Of a DNA stretch of 64,000 nt, positions 9,501-18,254 are shown piece after piece. Made by a program: the position numbers and the translations under genes. The notes beneath the pieces were generated by a model. It saw nothing but the letters and a program-made list of their open reading frames with translations. It ran no database searches and was not told the origin of the DNA. Each line of letters starts with the position of its first letter. The stretch's first letter is position 1. Source of the DNA: an uncultured Acidimicrobiales bacterium (GTDB taxonomy: Bacteria > Actinomycetota > Acidimicrobiia > Acidimicrobiales > Bin134); the NCBI GenBank assembly GCA_951813555.1, contig OX638344.1:992001-1056000 (forward strand), written 5' to 3'.

Positions 9501-10261
9501 CCGACACAACCACCACCGAAGCCGCCGAGATGGCCACCGCCGCCCCGCTGGAGATCCCGGTGCTGGAGATGCGCCATGTGAGCGCCGCCTACGGACCCTT
9601 CCGAGCCCTGTTCGACGTGTCCCTGTCGGTGGGGGAGGGCGAGACGGTGGCGCTTTTGGGCCGCAACGGCGCGGGCAAGACCACCGTGGCCCGAGTGGCC
9701 AGCGGCCTGGTGGCGCCCACCGAGGGCGAGGTGATGGTGGACGGCAACGACTTCACCGGGGTGCGGGCCCATCGCTACGCCAAAGCCGGGGTGGTGCACG
9801 TGCCCGAGGGCCGGGCCGTGTTCCCCGACTTCTCGGTGGAGGAGAACCTCACCCTGGCCTTCTCCCGCACCCATGACCGCTCCGGCGTGCGCGACGCCCT
9901 CGGCCGGGCCTTCGAGCTGTTCCCCCCCATCGCCCAGCGCCGCGGCCAGATCGCCGGCACCCTCTCGGGCGGCGAGCAGCGCATGCTGGCCATGGCCCGA
10001 GTGCTGGTGGAGACCCCTCGCCTGCTCATCGCCGACGAGCTCTCCCTCGGCCTGGCCCCCATCGTCACCGACGAGGTTTATGCCGTGCTCACCCGCATCC
10101 GCGACGCCGGCACCGCCCTCCTCATCGTCGAACAGCACATCGGCCACGCCCTCGCCCTGTGCGATCGGGCCATCTTGTTGGCCCACGGAGCCATCACCTG
10201 GAAAGGCCCCTCCCCCGAGGCCGCCCAAGCCGTGGGCGCTTCCCTGTTCGACAGCTCATAG
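9497..10261 (+). CDS. livF: Liv-type ABC transporter ATPase (LivF)
   Basis: A 254-residue ATP-binding subunit. Walker A is GRNGAGKTT, the signature is LSGGEQRMLAMARVL, and Walker B is LLIADELSLGLAP, where Asp-Glu-Leu replaces the more common Asp-Glu-Pro. VPEGRAVFPDFSVEENL is characteristic of LivF. It is the last gene of the first transporter operon. Its final 33 codons (10157-10255) are duplicated downstream at 13207-13305, on the far side of the RCC1-like gene. Confidence 0.94.
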   Translation: MTDTTTTEAAEMATAAPLEIPVLEMRHVSAAYGPFRALFDVSLSVGEGETVALLGRNGAGKTTVARVASGLVAPTEGEVMVDGNDFTGVRAHRYAKAGVVHVPEGRAVFPDFSVEENLTLAFSRTHDRSGVRDALGRAFELFPPIAQRRGQIAGTLSGGEQRMLAMARVLVETPRLLIADELSLGLAPIVTDEVYAVLTRIRDAGTALLIVEQHIGHALALCDRAILLAHGAITWKGPSPEAAQAVGASLFDSS

Positions 10262-10321
10262 GCGCGCCCCGGCAGGCGGGTATCCCCGATTTGCGCGGTC
10301 AGTGCGTGTACAACTTGTGGG

Positions 10322-13171
10322 GTGATTTTCGGTAGTCGGTTTTCGTGTGGGTTTCGCAGTGGGGGTGTGGTGGCCCGGCTGGTGCTGGTGGTCTGTGTGG
10401 TGGCACCAGCGCTGGCGGTGAGCGCGCCGGCGGTGGGCGCGCCGGCGGTGCTGGCGCAAACGCCGGGGGCTCCGTCGAGCGACGGCGAAGAGAGGGTGTC
10501 CGCGGACTTGGGTCATTCGTGCGGGGTCAAAGCTGACAGCTCGGCGGTGTGCTGGGGCGACGATACGTGGGGGCAGTCGTCGGCGCCGTCGGGCTCGTTT
10601 TTGTCGGTGTCGGCGGGCGGGGAGCATTCGTGCGGGGTCAAAGTTGACGGCTCGGCGGCGTGCTGGGGCCGCGACAATTATGGTCAGGCGACGGCGCCGT
10701 CGGGCTCGTTCTTGTCGGTGTCGGCGGGAAGATGGCATTCGTGCGGGGTCAAAGTAGACGGCTCGGCGGCGTGCTGGGGCCGCGACAATTATGGTCAGGC
10801 GACGGCGCCGTCGGGTTCGTTTTTGTCGGTGTCGGCGGGCTCGAACCATTCGTGCGGGGTCAAAGCCGACGGCTCGGCGGTGTGCTGGGGCTGGAGCGCT
10901 AATGGCCAGGCGTCGGCGCCGTCGGGTTCGTTTTTGTCGGTGTCGGCGGGCGGTGCGCATTCGTGCGGCGTCAAAGCCGACGGCTCGGCGGTGTGCTGGG
11001 GCTGGAGCGCTAATGGCCAGGCGTCGGCGCCGTCGGGCTCGTTTTTGTCGGTGTCGGCGGGCTACGCGCATTCGTGCGGGGTCAAAGCCGACGGCTCGGC
11101 GGTGTGCTGGGGCGACGATACGTGGGGGCAGTCGGCTGCGCCGTCGGGATCGTTCTTGTCGGTGTCCGCGGGCTGGGCGCATTCGTGCGGCGTCAAAGCC
11201 GACGGCTCGGCGGTGTGCTGGGGCTCCAATGGTAGTGGGCGGGCGTCGGCGCCGTTGTCTTTGGCGGCGGTTCCGGTGCCTGGGGGTTTCTCGGCGGCGC
11301 TGGGTTCTGATGGGGTGTCGGTCGAGGTTTCGTGGACGGTGCCGTCGGGGGCTGATGGTGTGGAGTTGGGCATCGTGGCGGGGTGGGATCCCACACCGGT
11401 GTTGCGCCAGGAGTTCGCGGCTTCCCACACCGGCGACGCCGATGGTGTGATGCACACCTACACCGGATCTGCGGGCGGGGTCTATGGGGTGAGGGTGCGG
11501 TCGTATCGCGCTGGTGCCGGTTCCGACAGGGTGTATTCCGGTTGGACTGGGTCCGACACGGTGGTCGCGCTCTCAGCGGGGTATTCGTCGGGCGGCGGGG
11601 GTGTGAGGCTGTCGGCAAGCTGGTTCCATTCGTGCGCCGTCAAAGCTGACAGCTCGGCGGTGTGCTGGGGCAGCGATTCGTGGGGGCAGGCGACGGCGCC
11701 GTCGGGCTCATTCTTGTCGGTGGCCGCGGGCGGGGGGCACTCGTGCGGCGTGAAAACCGACAGCACCGCGGCGTGCTGGGGTTTGGACAACTCGGGGCAG
11801 GCGACTCCGCCGTCGGGCTCGTTCTTGTCGGTGGCCGCGGGCTGGTTCCATTCGTGCGGCCTGAAAGCCGACAGCTCGGCGGTGTGCTGGGGCAGCGATT
11901 CGTGGGGGCAGGCGACGGCACCGTCGGGCTCATTCTTGTCGGTAACCGCAGGCGGGTCTCACTCGTGCGGGATCAAAGCTGACAGCTCAGTGGTGTGCTG
12001 GGGCCGCGGTGCTGGTGGGCAGGCGACGGCGCCGACGGGCTCGTTCTTGTCGGTAGCCGCAGGCGGTGGGCATTCGTGCGGCGTCAAAGCCGACAGCTCG
12101 ATAGTGTGCTGGGGCCGCGACCTCTCGGGGCAGGCGACGGCGCCGACGGGCTCGTTCTTGTCGGTAGCCGCGGGCGGGTCGCATTCGTGCGGCGTCAAAA
12201 CCGACAGCACCGCGGCGTGCTGGGGCTTAGACAACTCGGGGCAGGCGACGGCGCCGTCGGGCTCGTTCTTGTCGGTGGCCGCGGGCGGGTCTCATTCGTG
12301 CGGGATTAAAGCCGACAGCACCGCGGTTTGCTGGGGCAACAGCGCTGGGAACAAGACCACCGTGCCGGCGTCTTTGACCGCAGTGCCGGTCCCCAAGGCT
12401 GTCTCGGCGGTGTCGGGGGGCGGGTCGCATTCGTGCGGCGTCGAAATCGACCGCACCGCGGTGTGCTGGGGCGACAACAGACATGGTCAGTCGTCGGCGC
12501 CGACGGGCTCGTTCTTGTCCGTGTCGGCGGGCAGCTCGCATTCGTGCGGCGTCAAAGATGACAGCTCGGCGGTGTGCTGGGGCAAAAACGATGACGGGCA
12601 GGCCACGGCGCCGACGGGCTCGTTCTTGTCAGTGAGCGCGGTCGGGCTTCACTCGTGCGGCGTCAAAGCCGACAGCTCGGCAGTGTGCTGGGGCAAAAAC
12701 GATGACGGGCAGGCCACGGCGCCGACGGGCTCGTTCTTGTCGGTGGCCGCAGGCGGATATCACTCGTGCGGCGTCAAAGCCGACAGCTCGGCAGTGTGCT
12801 GGGGCAAAAACGATGACGGGCAGGCCACGGCGCCGACGGGTACGTTCTTGTCGGTGGCCGCAGGCGGGTTCCACTCGTGCGGCGTCAAAGCCGACAGCAC
12901 CGCGGTGTGCTGGGGCAAAAACGATGACGGGCAGGCCACGGCGCCGACGGGCTCGTTCTTGTCGGTGGCCGCGGGCTGGGCCCATTCGTGCGGCGTCAAA
13001 GCCGACAGCTCGGCAGTGTGCTGGGGCCGCGACCTCTCGGGGCAGGCGACCGCGCCGACGGGCACGTTCTTGTCGGTGGCCGGAGGCGGATATCACTCAT
13101 GCGGCGTCAAAGCCGACAGCTCGGCAGTGTGCTGGGGCTACAACGGCCAAGGACAGGCGACGGTGCCATAG
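10322..13171 (+). CDS. Secreted RCC1-like protein with 21 repeats in three sets of seven
   Basis: A 949-residue protein with a likely Sec signal sequence (hydrophobic stretch at about residues 16-46, VARLVLVVCVVAPALAVSAP), then RCC1_2-like repeats of exactly 37 residues: HSCGVKADSSAVCWG, a variable loop, GQATAPTGSFLSVAAG. Repeats 1-7 start at residue 65, 8-14 at 436 and 15-21 at 703, matching three seven-bladed propellers. Each repeat carries two cysteines in C-x9-C spacing, suiting disulfides in an exported protein. A fibronectin-III-like insert of about 110 residues separates sets 1 and 2, and an 8-residue spacer separates sets 2 and 3. No membrane anchor or catalytic motif is visible. The start is GTG 10322. 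Function is unknown; surface or ligand binding is the natural guess. Confidence 0.9.
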   Translation: MIFGSRFSCGFRSGGVVARLVLVVCVVAPALAVSAPAVGAPAVLAQTPGAPSSDGEERVSADLGHSCGVKADSSAVCWGDDTWGQSSAPSGSFLSVSAGGEHSCGVKVDGSAACWGRDNYGQATAPSGSFLSVSAGRWHSCGVKVDGSAACWGRDNYGQATAPSGSFLSVSAGSNHSCGVKADGSAVCWGWSANGQASAPSGSFLSVSAGGAHSCGVKADGSAVCWGWSANGQASAPSGSFLSVSAGYAHSCGVKADGSAVCWGDDTWGQSAAPSGSFLSVSAGWAHSCGVKADGSAVCWGSNGSGRASAPLSLAAVPVPGGFSAALGSDGVSVEVSWTVPSGADGVELGIVAGWDPTPVLRQEFAASHTGDADGVMHTYTGSAGGVYGVRVRSYRAGAGSDRVYSGWTGSDTVVALSAGYSSGGGGVRLSASWFHSCAVKADSSAVCWGSDSWGQATAPSGSFLSVAAGGGHSCGVKTDSTAACWGLDNSGQATPPSGSFLSVAAGWFHSCGLKADSSAVCWGSDSWGQATAPSGSFLSVTAGGSHSCGIKADSSVVCWGRGAGGQATAPTGSFLSVAAGGGHSCGVKADSSIVCWGRDLSGQATAPTGSFLSVAAGGSHSCGVKTDSTAACWGLDNSGQATAPSGSFLSVAAGGSHSCGIKADSTAVCWGNSAGNKTTVPASLTAVPVPKAVSAVSGGGSHSCGVEIDRTAVCWGDNRHGQSSAPTGSFLSVSAGSSHSCGVKDDSSAVCWGKNDDGQATAPTGSFLSVSAVGLHSCGVKADSSAVCWGKNDDGQATAPTGSFLSVAAGGYHSCGVKADSSAVCWGKNDDGQATAPTGTFLSVAAGGFHSCGVKADSTAVCWGKNDDGQATAPTGSFLSVAAGWAHSCGVKADSSAVCWGRDLSGQATAPTGTFLSVAGGGYHSCGVKADSSAVCWGYNGQGQATVP
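10514..11290 (+). repeat. 111-bp coding repeats 1-7 (first RCC1 block)
   Basis: Seven in-phase 111-bp units encode 37-residue repeats with no length changes inside the block. The seventh unit loses the GSFLSV strand and runs into the fibronectin-like insert. Confidence 0.9.
11627..12403 (+). repeat. 111-bp coding repeats 8-14 (second RCC1 block)
   Basis: Seven in-phase 111-bp units. The first has Ala instead of Gly after HSC, and the seventh degenerates in the same way as the last unit of block 1. Confidence 0.9.
12428..13168 (+). repeat. 111-bp coding repeats 15-21 (third RCC1 block)
   Basis: Seven units. Units 16-19 share the loop KNDDGQATAPTG almost unchanged at DNA level, suggesting recent unit duplication. 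The protein ends within the 21st unit. Confidence 0.9.
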
Positions 13172-13200
13172 CCACAGCCACCTCCCCCCACAGGGGACGG

Positions 13201-13305
13201 CTGACCCTGTGCGACCGGGCCATCTTGTTGGCCCACGGCGCCATCACCTCACAGGATCCTGCGGCTGAGGCCGCCGAAGCCGTGGGCGCCTCCCTGTTTG
13301 AAACT
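13201..13305 (+). pseudogene. Duplicated 3' fragment of livF
   Basis: Positions 13207-13305 match livF 10157-10255 at about 80 of 99 bases by eye, and the first 42 bases differ at only two. The fragment would encode LCDRAILLAHGAIT followed by EAAEAVGASLF, the C-terminus of LivF without its stop codon. There is no start and no upstream ATPase sequence, so it is a remnant. With livF it brackets the RCC1-like gene. Confidence 0.85.
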
Positions 13306-13331
13306 GGTGGCGGATGGTCGATACTGGTGCT

Positions 13332-14528
13332 ATGGCCAAGGCCGTGGAGTTCGATCCGTTCAGCCGGGACTTCTTCGACGATCCCTACGACACCTACGCC
13401 GCGCTGCGCGACCATGCCCCCTGCTATTACAGCGAGCGCTACGACTTCTATGCCCTGAGCCGGTTCGACGACGTGGTGGCCGGCCATCGCGACTTCGCCA
13501 CCTTCACCTCCACCCACGGCCAGACCTACGAGCAGCTGGCCTCGGGCCAGCCCACCGAGACGGGGATGATCATCTCCATGGACCCGCCCGAGCACACCCG
13601 CTATCGCAAGCTGGTGTCCCGGTCGTTCACCCCCCGCTCCATCGGAAACTACGAGTCGCTGGTGCGCGAGGTCATCTGCGGTTTCCTCGACCCGCTCATG
13701 GGCCGGCGCCAGTTCGACATCCTCGAGGAGTTCGCCGCCCCATTCCCGGTCGAGATCATCTCCAGCATCTTGGGCGTGCCCCCCGAAGACCGCCAGCAGA
13801 TCAGGCTGTGGACCGACGAGATGCTTCACCGAGAAGAAGGCTCGGCCATGAGCAGCCAGGCCGCCCAGGAGGGGGGCATGGCCCAGGGCATGTACCTGTA
13901 TCAACTGTCCCAAGAGAAGCGGGCCGAATCGGCCGACGACATGCTCTCCGCGCTGATCGACGCCCAGGTGGAGACCGAAGACGGCCAAATGGCCCAGCTC
14001 GACGACGCCGAGATCGCCGAGTTCGGCACCCTATTGGCCGCCGCTGGCTCCGAGACGGTCACCAAGCTGGTGGGCAACGCCGTGGTGCTGTTCCACCGCA
14101 ACCCCGACCAGTGGGCCAAGGTGCTCGACGACCCCGCCGTCATCGCCAACGCTGTAGAGGAGATCCTCCGCTACTGGGCCCCCTCCCAGTACCAGGGCCG
14201 CTATTCGGTGGTCGACTCCGAATGGCACGGGGTGACCATCCCCAAGCACAAGCCGGTGTTTCTGATCACCGGGGCGGCCAACCGCGACCCCCGCCGCTAC
14301 GACGATCCCGACAAATTCGACATCTCCCGCGAGCCCGGCCTAGCCGTCGGGCTGGGCCACGGCCTGCACGTTTGTCTGGGCGCAGCTTTGGCCCGCTTGG
14401 AGAGCCGGGTGGCCATCGAGGAGATCGCCCGCCGCTGGCCCGCCTTCGAGGTCAACGAGTCGGGCCTGCGCCGGGTGCAGATGTCGAATGTGGCCGGCTA
14501 CTCCTCGGTGCCGATCACCGTCTCGTAG
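13332..14528 (+). CDS. Cytochrome P450 (second of three)
   Basis: A 398-residue P450. The heme loop is LGHGLHVCLG with Cys348 as ligand, an unusual variant in which the first Phe is Leu. The I-helix motif reads AAAGSETV (Glu-Thr in place of the common acid-Thr spacing), and ExxR is in EEILRYWAPS. ATG 13332 is preferred because a GATACT box lies 6 nt upstream; ATG 13314 in the same frame would add six residues. No ferredoxin is adjacent. It follows the livF remnant and is convergent with the second transporter operon. Confidence 0.93.
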   Translation: MAKAVEFDPFSRDFFDDPYDTYAALRDHAPCYYSERYDFYALSRFDDVVAGHRDFATFTSTHGQTYEQLASGQPTETGMIISMDPPEHTRYRKLVSRSFTPRSIGNYESLVREVICGFLDPLMGRRQFDILEEFAAPFPVEIISSILGVPPEDRQQIRLWTDEMLHREEGSAMSSQAAQEGGMAQGMYLYQLSQEKRAESADDMLSALIDAQVETEDGQMAQLDDAEIAEFGTLLAAAGSETVTKLVGNAVVLFHRNPDQWAKVLDDPAVIANAVEEILRYWAPSQYQGRYSVVDSEWHGVTIPKHKPVFLITGAANRDPRRYDDPDKFDISREPGLAVGLGHGLHVCLGAALARLESRVAIEEIARRWPAFEVNESGLRRVQMSNVAGYSSVPITVS

Positions 14529-14542
14529 CCCACCGACAAAAC

Positions 14543-14573
14543 GACCCCCGCCGGCACCCGCCGGACGGGGGTC
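14543..14573 (-). terminator. Rho-independent-like terminator of the second transporter operon
   Basis: GACCCCCG (14543-14550) pairs with CGGGGGTC (14566-14573), and an inner CCGG/CCGG extends the stem across a one-base bulge, leaving a 6-base loop. On the minus strand the stem is followed by GTTTTGT. It lies between convergent stop codons and may also slow the P450 transcript. Confidence 0.7.
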
Positions 14574-14589
14574 GCCTCGGTCTATTCAG

Positions 14590-16086
14590 CTACTGGCCGA
14601 ACGTGCCGGTCTCGCCCTCGAAGGAGATCACGTCGCTGACGGGCACGTAGCGGGCGCCATCGGCGTCCACTACGAGCTCCTCGATGCGACCGGCCTCCAC
14701 CATGTAGGAGTCATTGGCCCCGTCCATGGCCCGCAACGAGTTGCCCAGCGCGCCTCGGGACTCGAAGTCCATCTGCCATGTGGCCCGCATCACGTTGGTC
14801 CGGTTGATGCCGCCGTCCATGTCGGCTGCGTCGAGGAGGATCTCGTGCATCACCTCGCCGATGATGTAGCCCAAAGCGTGGGAGGCGGCTTCGGGATCGA
14901 CTCCTTGGTCTTCCAGTGCGCCCCGCACGAATTGCACCCACTCGTCGTCGGCCAAAGAGGAGTCCGACAAGTCCTTCTGGGTGTTCACCAACCGGATTCC
15001 ATTGGCCAGCGGTCCGATGGGCACCCACAACAGGGAGATGCTTTGGCACCCGTTGGCCACCAACACCAGGGGCTCCCACGGAAGGCTGGCCACGGTGGCC
15101 ACCGACTGCGGGCAGAACGCCCCAGAGGAGGCCACCAGCAGCACGTCGGCGTTGCTGGCCGCCAGGTTGATCACGTCGGCGCCCACCGAGTCGGCCTGCG
15201 GATCGTGCTTGACCTCCTCCACAACCTCGATGCCGAATCTGGGGGCGCATTCGTTGAAGGCCACCCGCCATGCCTCACCGGCGTCGTTGCCCAGTGACAA
15301 GATGGCCACCGTGGCCCCCGAGCCGATCTCGTCGGAGACGTGCTGGCACCAGATCCGGGCCTCGGTCTCATACGACATCAGTGCCCCAGTAGTCCACGGG
15401 TAGTTGGCGGGGTCGCCCCACTCGGGCAGACCGGTCAGGTTCAAGAGCTGCGGGATGCAGTTCTCGCCCAGCACGTCGCGCACCGCCAGATTGTTGGGGC
15501 TGCCCAGAATCGCGGCAAACCCCAGCAGGTTCTCGACGTCGATCATCTCCTCCACGTTGGTCACCGTGCGGGCCGGCACGTAGCCGTCGTCCCGGGCCAC
15601 CACCACCACGTTGCGGCCTTCGATGGGCCCGACCGCGTCGAAGTAGAGCCCGACGCCGTCGGCGATGGTGCCGAATCCGGCCAATGCCCCCGACCGGGGC
15701 AAGCTGCTCCCGAAGCGGATCTCGCTGTCGGTCACCCCCTGGTAGTTGTCCCACTCATCAGGGCACTCGCCGATGTCGATCACCGCGCCGCCGCCCAACT
15801 CCACGATGTTGGGATCGGCAGGCTCCTCTTCGGGCGCAGTCGCGAGCTCATCCTCGTCGTCGGGCTCGGGCGCAGCTGCGGGCTCATCCTCGTCGTCGGG
15901 CTCGGGCGCAGTCGCGGGCTCATCCTCGTCGTCGGGCTCGGGCGCAGTCGCGGGCTCATCCGGCGCCTCTTCGGGGGCAGAAGGCGTTTCCGCCACCGGC
16001 GCGTCATCGTCGTCGTTGCCGCAGCTGCTGGCCACCATCGCGAACACAACAATCAGCGCGAACAAGATTCGCCAAGATTTCGACAT
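14590..16086 (-). CDS. Branched-chain amino-acid-type ABC transporter substrate-binding lipoprotein (second)
   Basis: A 498-residue lipoprotein. Residues 1-21 are a signal peptide with lipobox MVASSC. An acidic linker follows, including three near-identical 12-residue units (TAPEPDDEDEPA). The binding fold starts near residue 115 (GVTDSEIRFGSSLPRSG) and contains the family segment NVVVVARDDGYVP. A strong ribosome-binding site (AGGAGGG) lies 9 bases before ATG 16086. It is the last gene of the minus-strand transporter operon, 72 bases beyond livM. It is only distantly similar to the first binding protein, so the ligands probably differ. Confidence 0.92.
   Translation of the reverse strand: MSKSWRILFALIVVFAMVASSCGNDDDDAPVAETPSAPEEAPDEPATAPEPDDEDEPATAPEPDDEDEPAAAPEPDDEDELATAPEEEPADPNIVELGGGAVIDIGECPDEWDNYQGVTDSEIRFGSSLPRSGALAGFGTIADGVGLYFDAVGPIEGRNVVVVARDDGYVPARTVTNVEEMIDVENLLGFAAILGSPNNLAVRDVLGENCIPQLLNLTGLPEWGDPANYPWTTGALMSYETEARIWCQHVSDEIGSGATVAILSLGNDAGEAWRVAFNECAPRFGIEVVEEVKHDPQADSVGADVINLAASNADVLLVASSGAFCPQSVATVASLPWEPLVLVANGCQSISLLWVPIGPLANGIRLVNTQKDLSDSSLADDEWVQFVRGALEDQGVDPEAASHALGYIIGEVMHEILLDAADMDGGINRTNVMRATWQMDFESRGALGNSLRAMDGANDSYMVEAGRIEELVVDADGARYVPVSDVISFEGETGTFGQ
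15842..15960 (-). repeat. 36-bp tandem repeat in lipoprotein linker
   Basis: About 3.3 copies of a 36-bp unit encode the acidic TAPEPDDEDEPA linker repeats. Copies differ at only a few bases, a sign of recent slippage expansion. Confidence 0.85.
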
Positions 16087-16158
16087 AGGGTCATCCCTCC
16101 TGAGATGGGCTCTTCGTTTGGAGCAGTTCCGTAACCCTACGCGGCTACAGCGACAATT

Positions 16159-17313
16159 TCAGCCCCTAGGCGGCTGGGGGGCCACCGGCATCAGCCGGGA
16201 CTTGATCTTTCGGAACCCGTGGGACGCCCCACCGGGCAGCGCAAAGATGATCACGATCAACAGCCCGCCCAATATTGCGGTTCCGTAGGGGCCCTCCAGG
16301 GCCACGTCGGTGCCCGGCAACGTCTGGGTCTGGCTCGACCAGTGGGGCACGAACTGGATGGCCAGACCGCCCACCACCGCGCCGTGCAGCGTCCCCGAAC
16401 CCCCCACGATCAGCCCCACGATCAGCAGAATGGCCATCGAGAATCCGAACTCGTCGGGTCCCACGAACCCCGAGTGCATGGCCAGCATGGTCCCGGCCAC
16501 CCCGCCCACCGCGGCGCTGATACCGAAGCTCAACGTCTTGTAGGCGGGCAGGTTCACCCCGTTGGCCGCCGCCCCCAGCGGGTTGTCCCGAATGGCCACC
16601 AGGGCCCGCCCCACCCGGCCGGCCAGAATGTTTCGCACCAGCCAGAAGCACACCAGCGCCACCATCACCAGCAAGAAGTACTTGTACACCGCCTCCTCCT
16701 GGCGGTCGGTCAGCCCTTCGGGCACCCGCGATCCCACCCCAGGTATGGCATGCAGCCACTCGGTCACCTTCTCGAGGGGCGCCCATGTCGGCGCCTCCAG
16801 GTCGCTGTCGATCAAAAGGCCGTTGCTGCCCCCGGTGCGGTCGGCCACCTCGTCGAGCCGGATGATCGACGGGAACACCGCCGCCACCGCGAACGTCAAC
16901 AGCCCCAGATACAGCCCCTGTATGCGCAGCGCGGGAATTCCGAATAGCACGCCGAATAAGAACAGCCCCGGCACCACCACCCCCAGCGTGGCCAGATACG
17001 ACCAGTGGAAATCGTTCACCAGCACCGCGGTGAGATAAGCCCCCGACCCCACGAAGAAGCTGTGGCCCAAAGAGAGCTGTCCGCTGTAGCCGGTAGCGAT
17101 GTTCAGCCCCAAGATGGCCACCATCAGCCCGATGGCCTGGCTCAAGTTGCCCAGGCCCACCGTGTAGCGGTTGCCGAAGATGGTGGGGCTGTAGGTGTCG
17201 GCGATCAGAAACGGGATCAGCGCCACCACCAGGGCAAACAGCGCCCAGCCGATGATCTGGCGCCGCCGGTGCTGCCGGCTGCCCGCGGCCACAACCCCCA
17301 TCGCGGCCGTCAT
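16159..17313 (-). CDS. livM: Liv-type ABC transporter permease (LivM)
   Basis: A 384-residue permease with about ten predicted membrane segments. Family landmarks are LNIATGYSGQLSLGHSFF and the cytoplasmic coupling stretch ALVAIRDNPLGAAANGVN. The start is ATG 17313, overlapping the livH stop by 4 bases; the open frame running further upstream only shadows livH. The C-terminus is basic (FRKIKSRLMP). It forms the transport channel with LivH. Confidence 0.93.
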   Translation of the reverse strand: MTAAMGVVAAGSRQHRRRQIIGWALFALVVALIPFLIADTYSPTIFGNRYTVGLGNLSQAIGLMVAILGLNIATGYSGQLSLGHSFFVGSGAYLTAVLVNDFHWSYLATLGVVVPGLFLFGVLFGIPALRIQGLYLGLLTFAVAAVFPSIIRLDEVADRTGGSNGLLIDSDLEAPTWAPLEKVTEWLHAIPGVGSRVPEGLTDRQEEAVYKYFLLVMVALVCFWLVRNILAGRVGRALVAIRDNPLGAAANGVNLPAYKTLSFGISAAVGGVAGTMLAMHSGFVGPDEFGFSMAILLIVGLIVGGSGTLHGAVVGGLAIQFVPHWSSQTQTLPGTDVALEGPYGTAILGGLLIVIIFALPGGASHGFRKIKSRLMPVAPQPPRG

Positions 17314-18251
17314 ACCCGCTCCACCCGGGTCGATCCGAACAGGCCGGTGGGCCGCACCAACAGCACCACCAAGATCACCCCCACCGCGGTGGCCAGGGCC
17401 AGCTCGCTCAAGTCCAAGAACGTCACCAGCAGGTTGCGGGCCAGCCCCACCACCAGGCCGCCGAGCACCGCCCCCGCCATGGAGTCGAGCCCGCCCAACG
17501 CAGCGGCGGCCAGCGAGAAGATCAGCACCCGCAGCATGATCGACGGCTCCAGTAGCAGGTCGGGCACCACCAGCGCCCCGCCCAGGGTGCCGATGGCCGC
17601 GGCCAGCGCCCACCCGAACCCCAGCGTGGGCCCCACCCGGATGCCCACGAGGCGAGCCGACTCCAAATTCGACGACACCGCCCGAAAGGCCAGCCCCACC
17701 TTGGTGCGCGACAACAGCAGATACAGCAGCGCCACCACCGCGACAACCGTCCCCAGGTTGCCGATGGTGCGCCAAGTGAGCTGGGCGATGCCCCACTCGA
17801 TGGGCGCCCCGCGGGGGAACATGCTGGGCAGGCTGCGGGTGCGGAACCCCCATACGATCCCCACCGCCGAGTCGATGATCAACAGCAGCCCCAGCGTCAC
17901 GATCACCAGGGGCAGCACGTGGTCGGGGGGGAACGGCCGTATGAACACCCGCTCGATGAACATCGCCACCGCGGCGCTGGCCACCATGGCGCATACCACC
18001 GCCACCGCCACCGGCAGCCCCTGCTCCACGCTGAACACGTACACCAGATAAACGCCCAGCAGCGCCAGCGAGCCTTGGGCGAAGTTGATGAACCCGGTGG
18101 ACTTGTAGATCATCACCAGCGCCAGCGCCACCGACGCGTAGGTGGCCCCGTCGCTCAGCCCCCGAAAGAACTGGGCCAGCCACAGCTCCCCATCTGACAG
18201 CTTGTCGAGGGAGATGTCGAACACGCCCAGAACCGAGGCCAGAGAACCCAT
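17310..18251 (-). CDS. livH: Liv-type ABC transporter permease (LivH)
   Basis: A 313-residue permease. Family landmarks are TGFINFAQGSLALLGVYL and FRAVSSNLESARLVGI, the coupling segment facing the ATPases. It starts at ATG 18251, 3 bases after the upstream livF stop, and overlaps livM by 4 bases. Confidence 0.93.
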   Translation of the reverse strand: MGSLASVLGVFDISLDKLSDGELWLAQFFRGLSDGATYASVALALVMIYKSTGFINFAQGSLALLGVYLVYVFSVEQGLPVAVAVVCAMVASAAVAMFIERVFIRPFPPDHVLPLVIVTLGLLLIIDSAVGIVWGFRTRSLPSMFPRGAPIEWGIAQLTWRTIGNLGTVVAVVALLYLLLSRTKVGLAFRAVSSNLESARLVGIRVGPTLGFGWALAAAIGTLGGALVVPDLLLEPSIMLRVLIFSLAAAALGGLDSMAGAVLGGLVVGLARNLLVTFLDLSELALATAVGVILVVLLVRPTGLFGSTRVERV

Positions 18252-18254
18252 CGC

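Noticed and set aside
10514..13168. Regular 111-bp repeats as a possible CRISPR array.
   Set aside because: The repeats are contiguous, in frame and encode a conserved blade motif. There are no unique spacers.
16159..18183. A 674-codon minus-strand frame suggesting a second fused permease.
   Set aside because: Its N-terminal 290 codons are an out-of-frame shadow of livH. LivM begins at ATG 17313 and livH is a separate gene.
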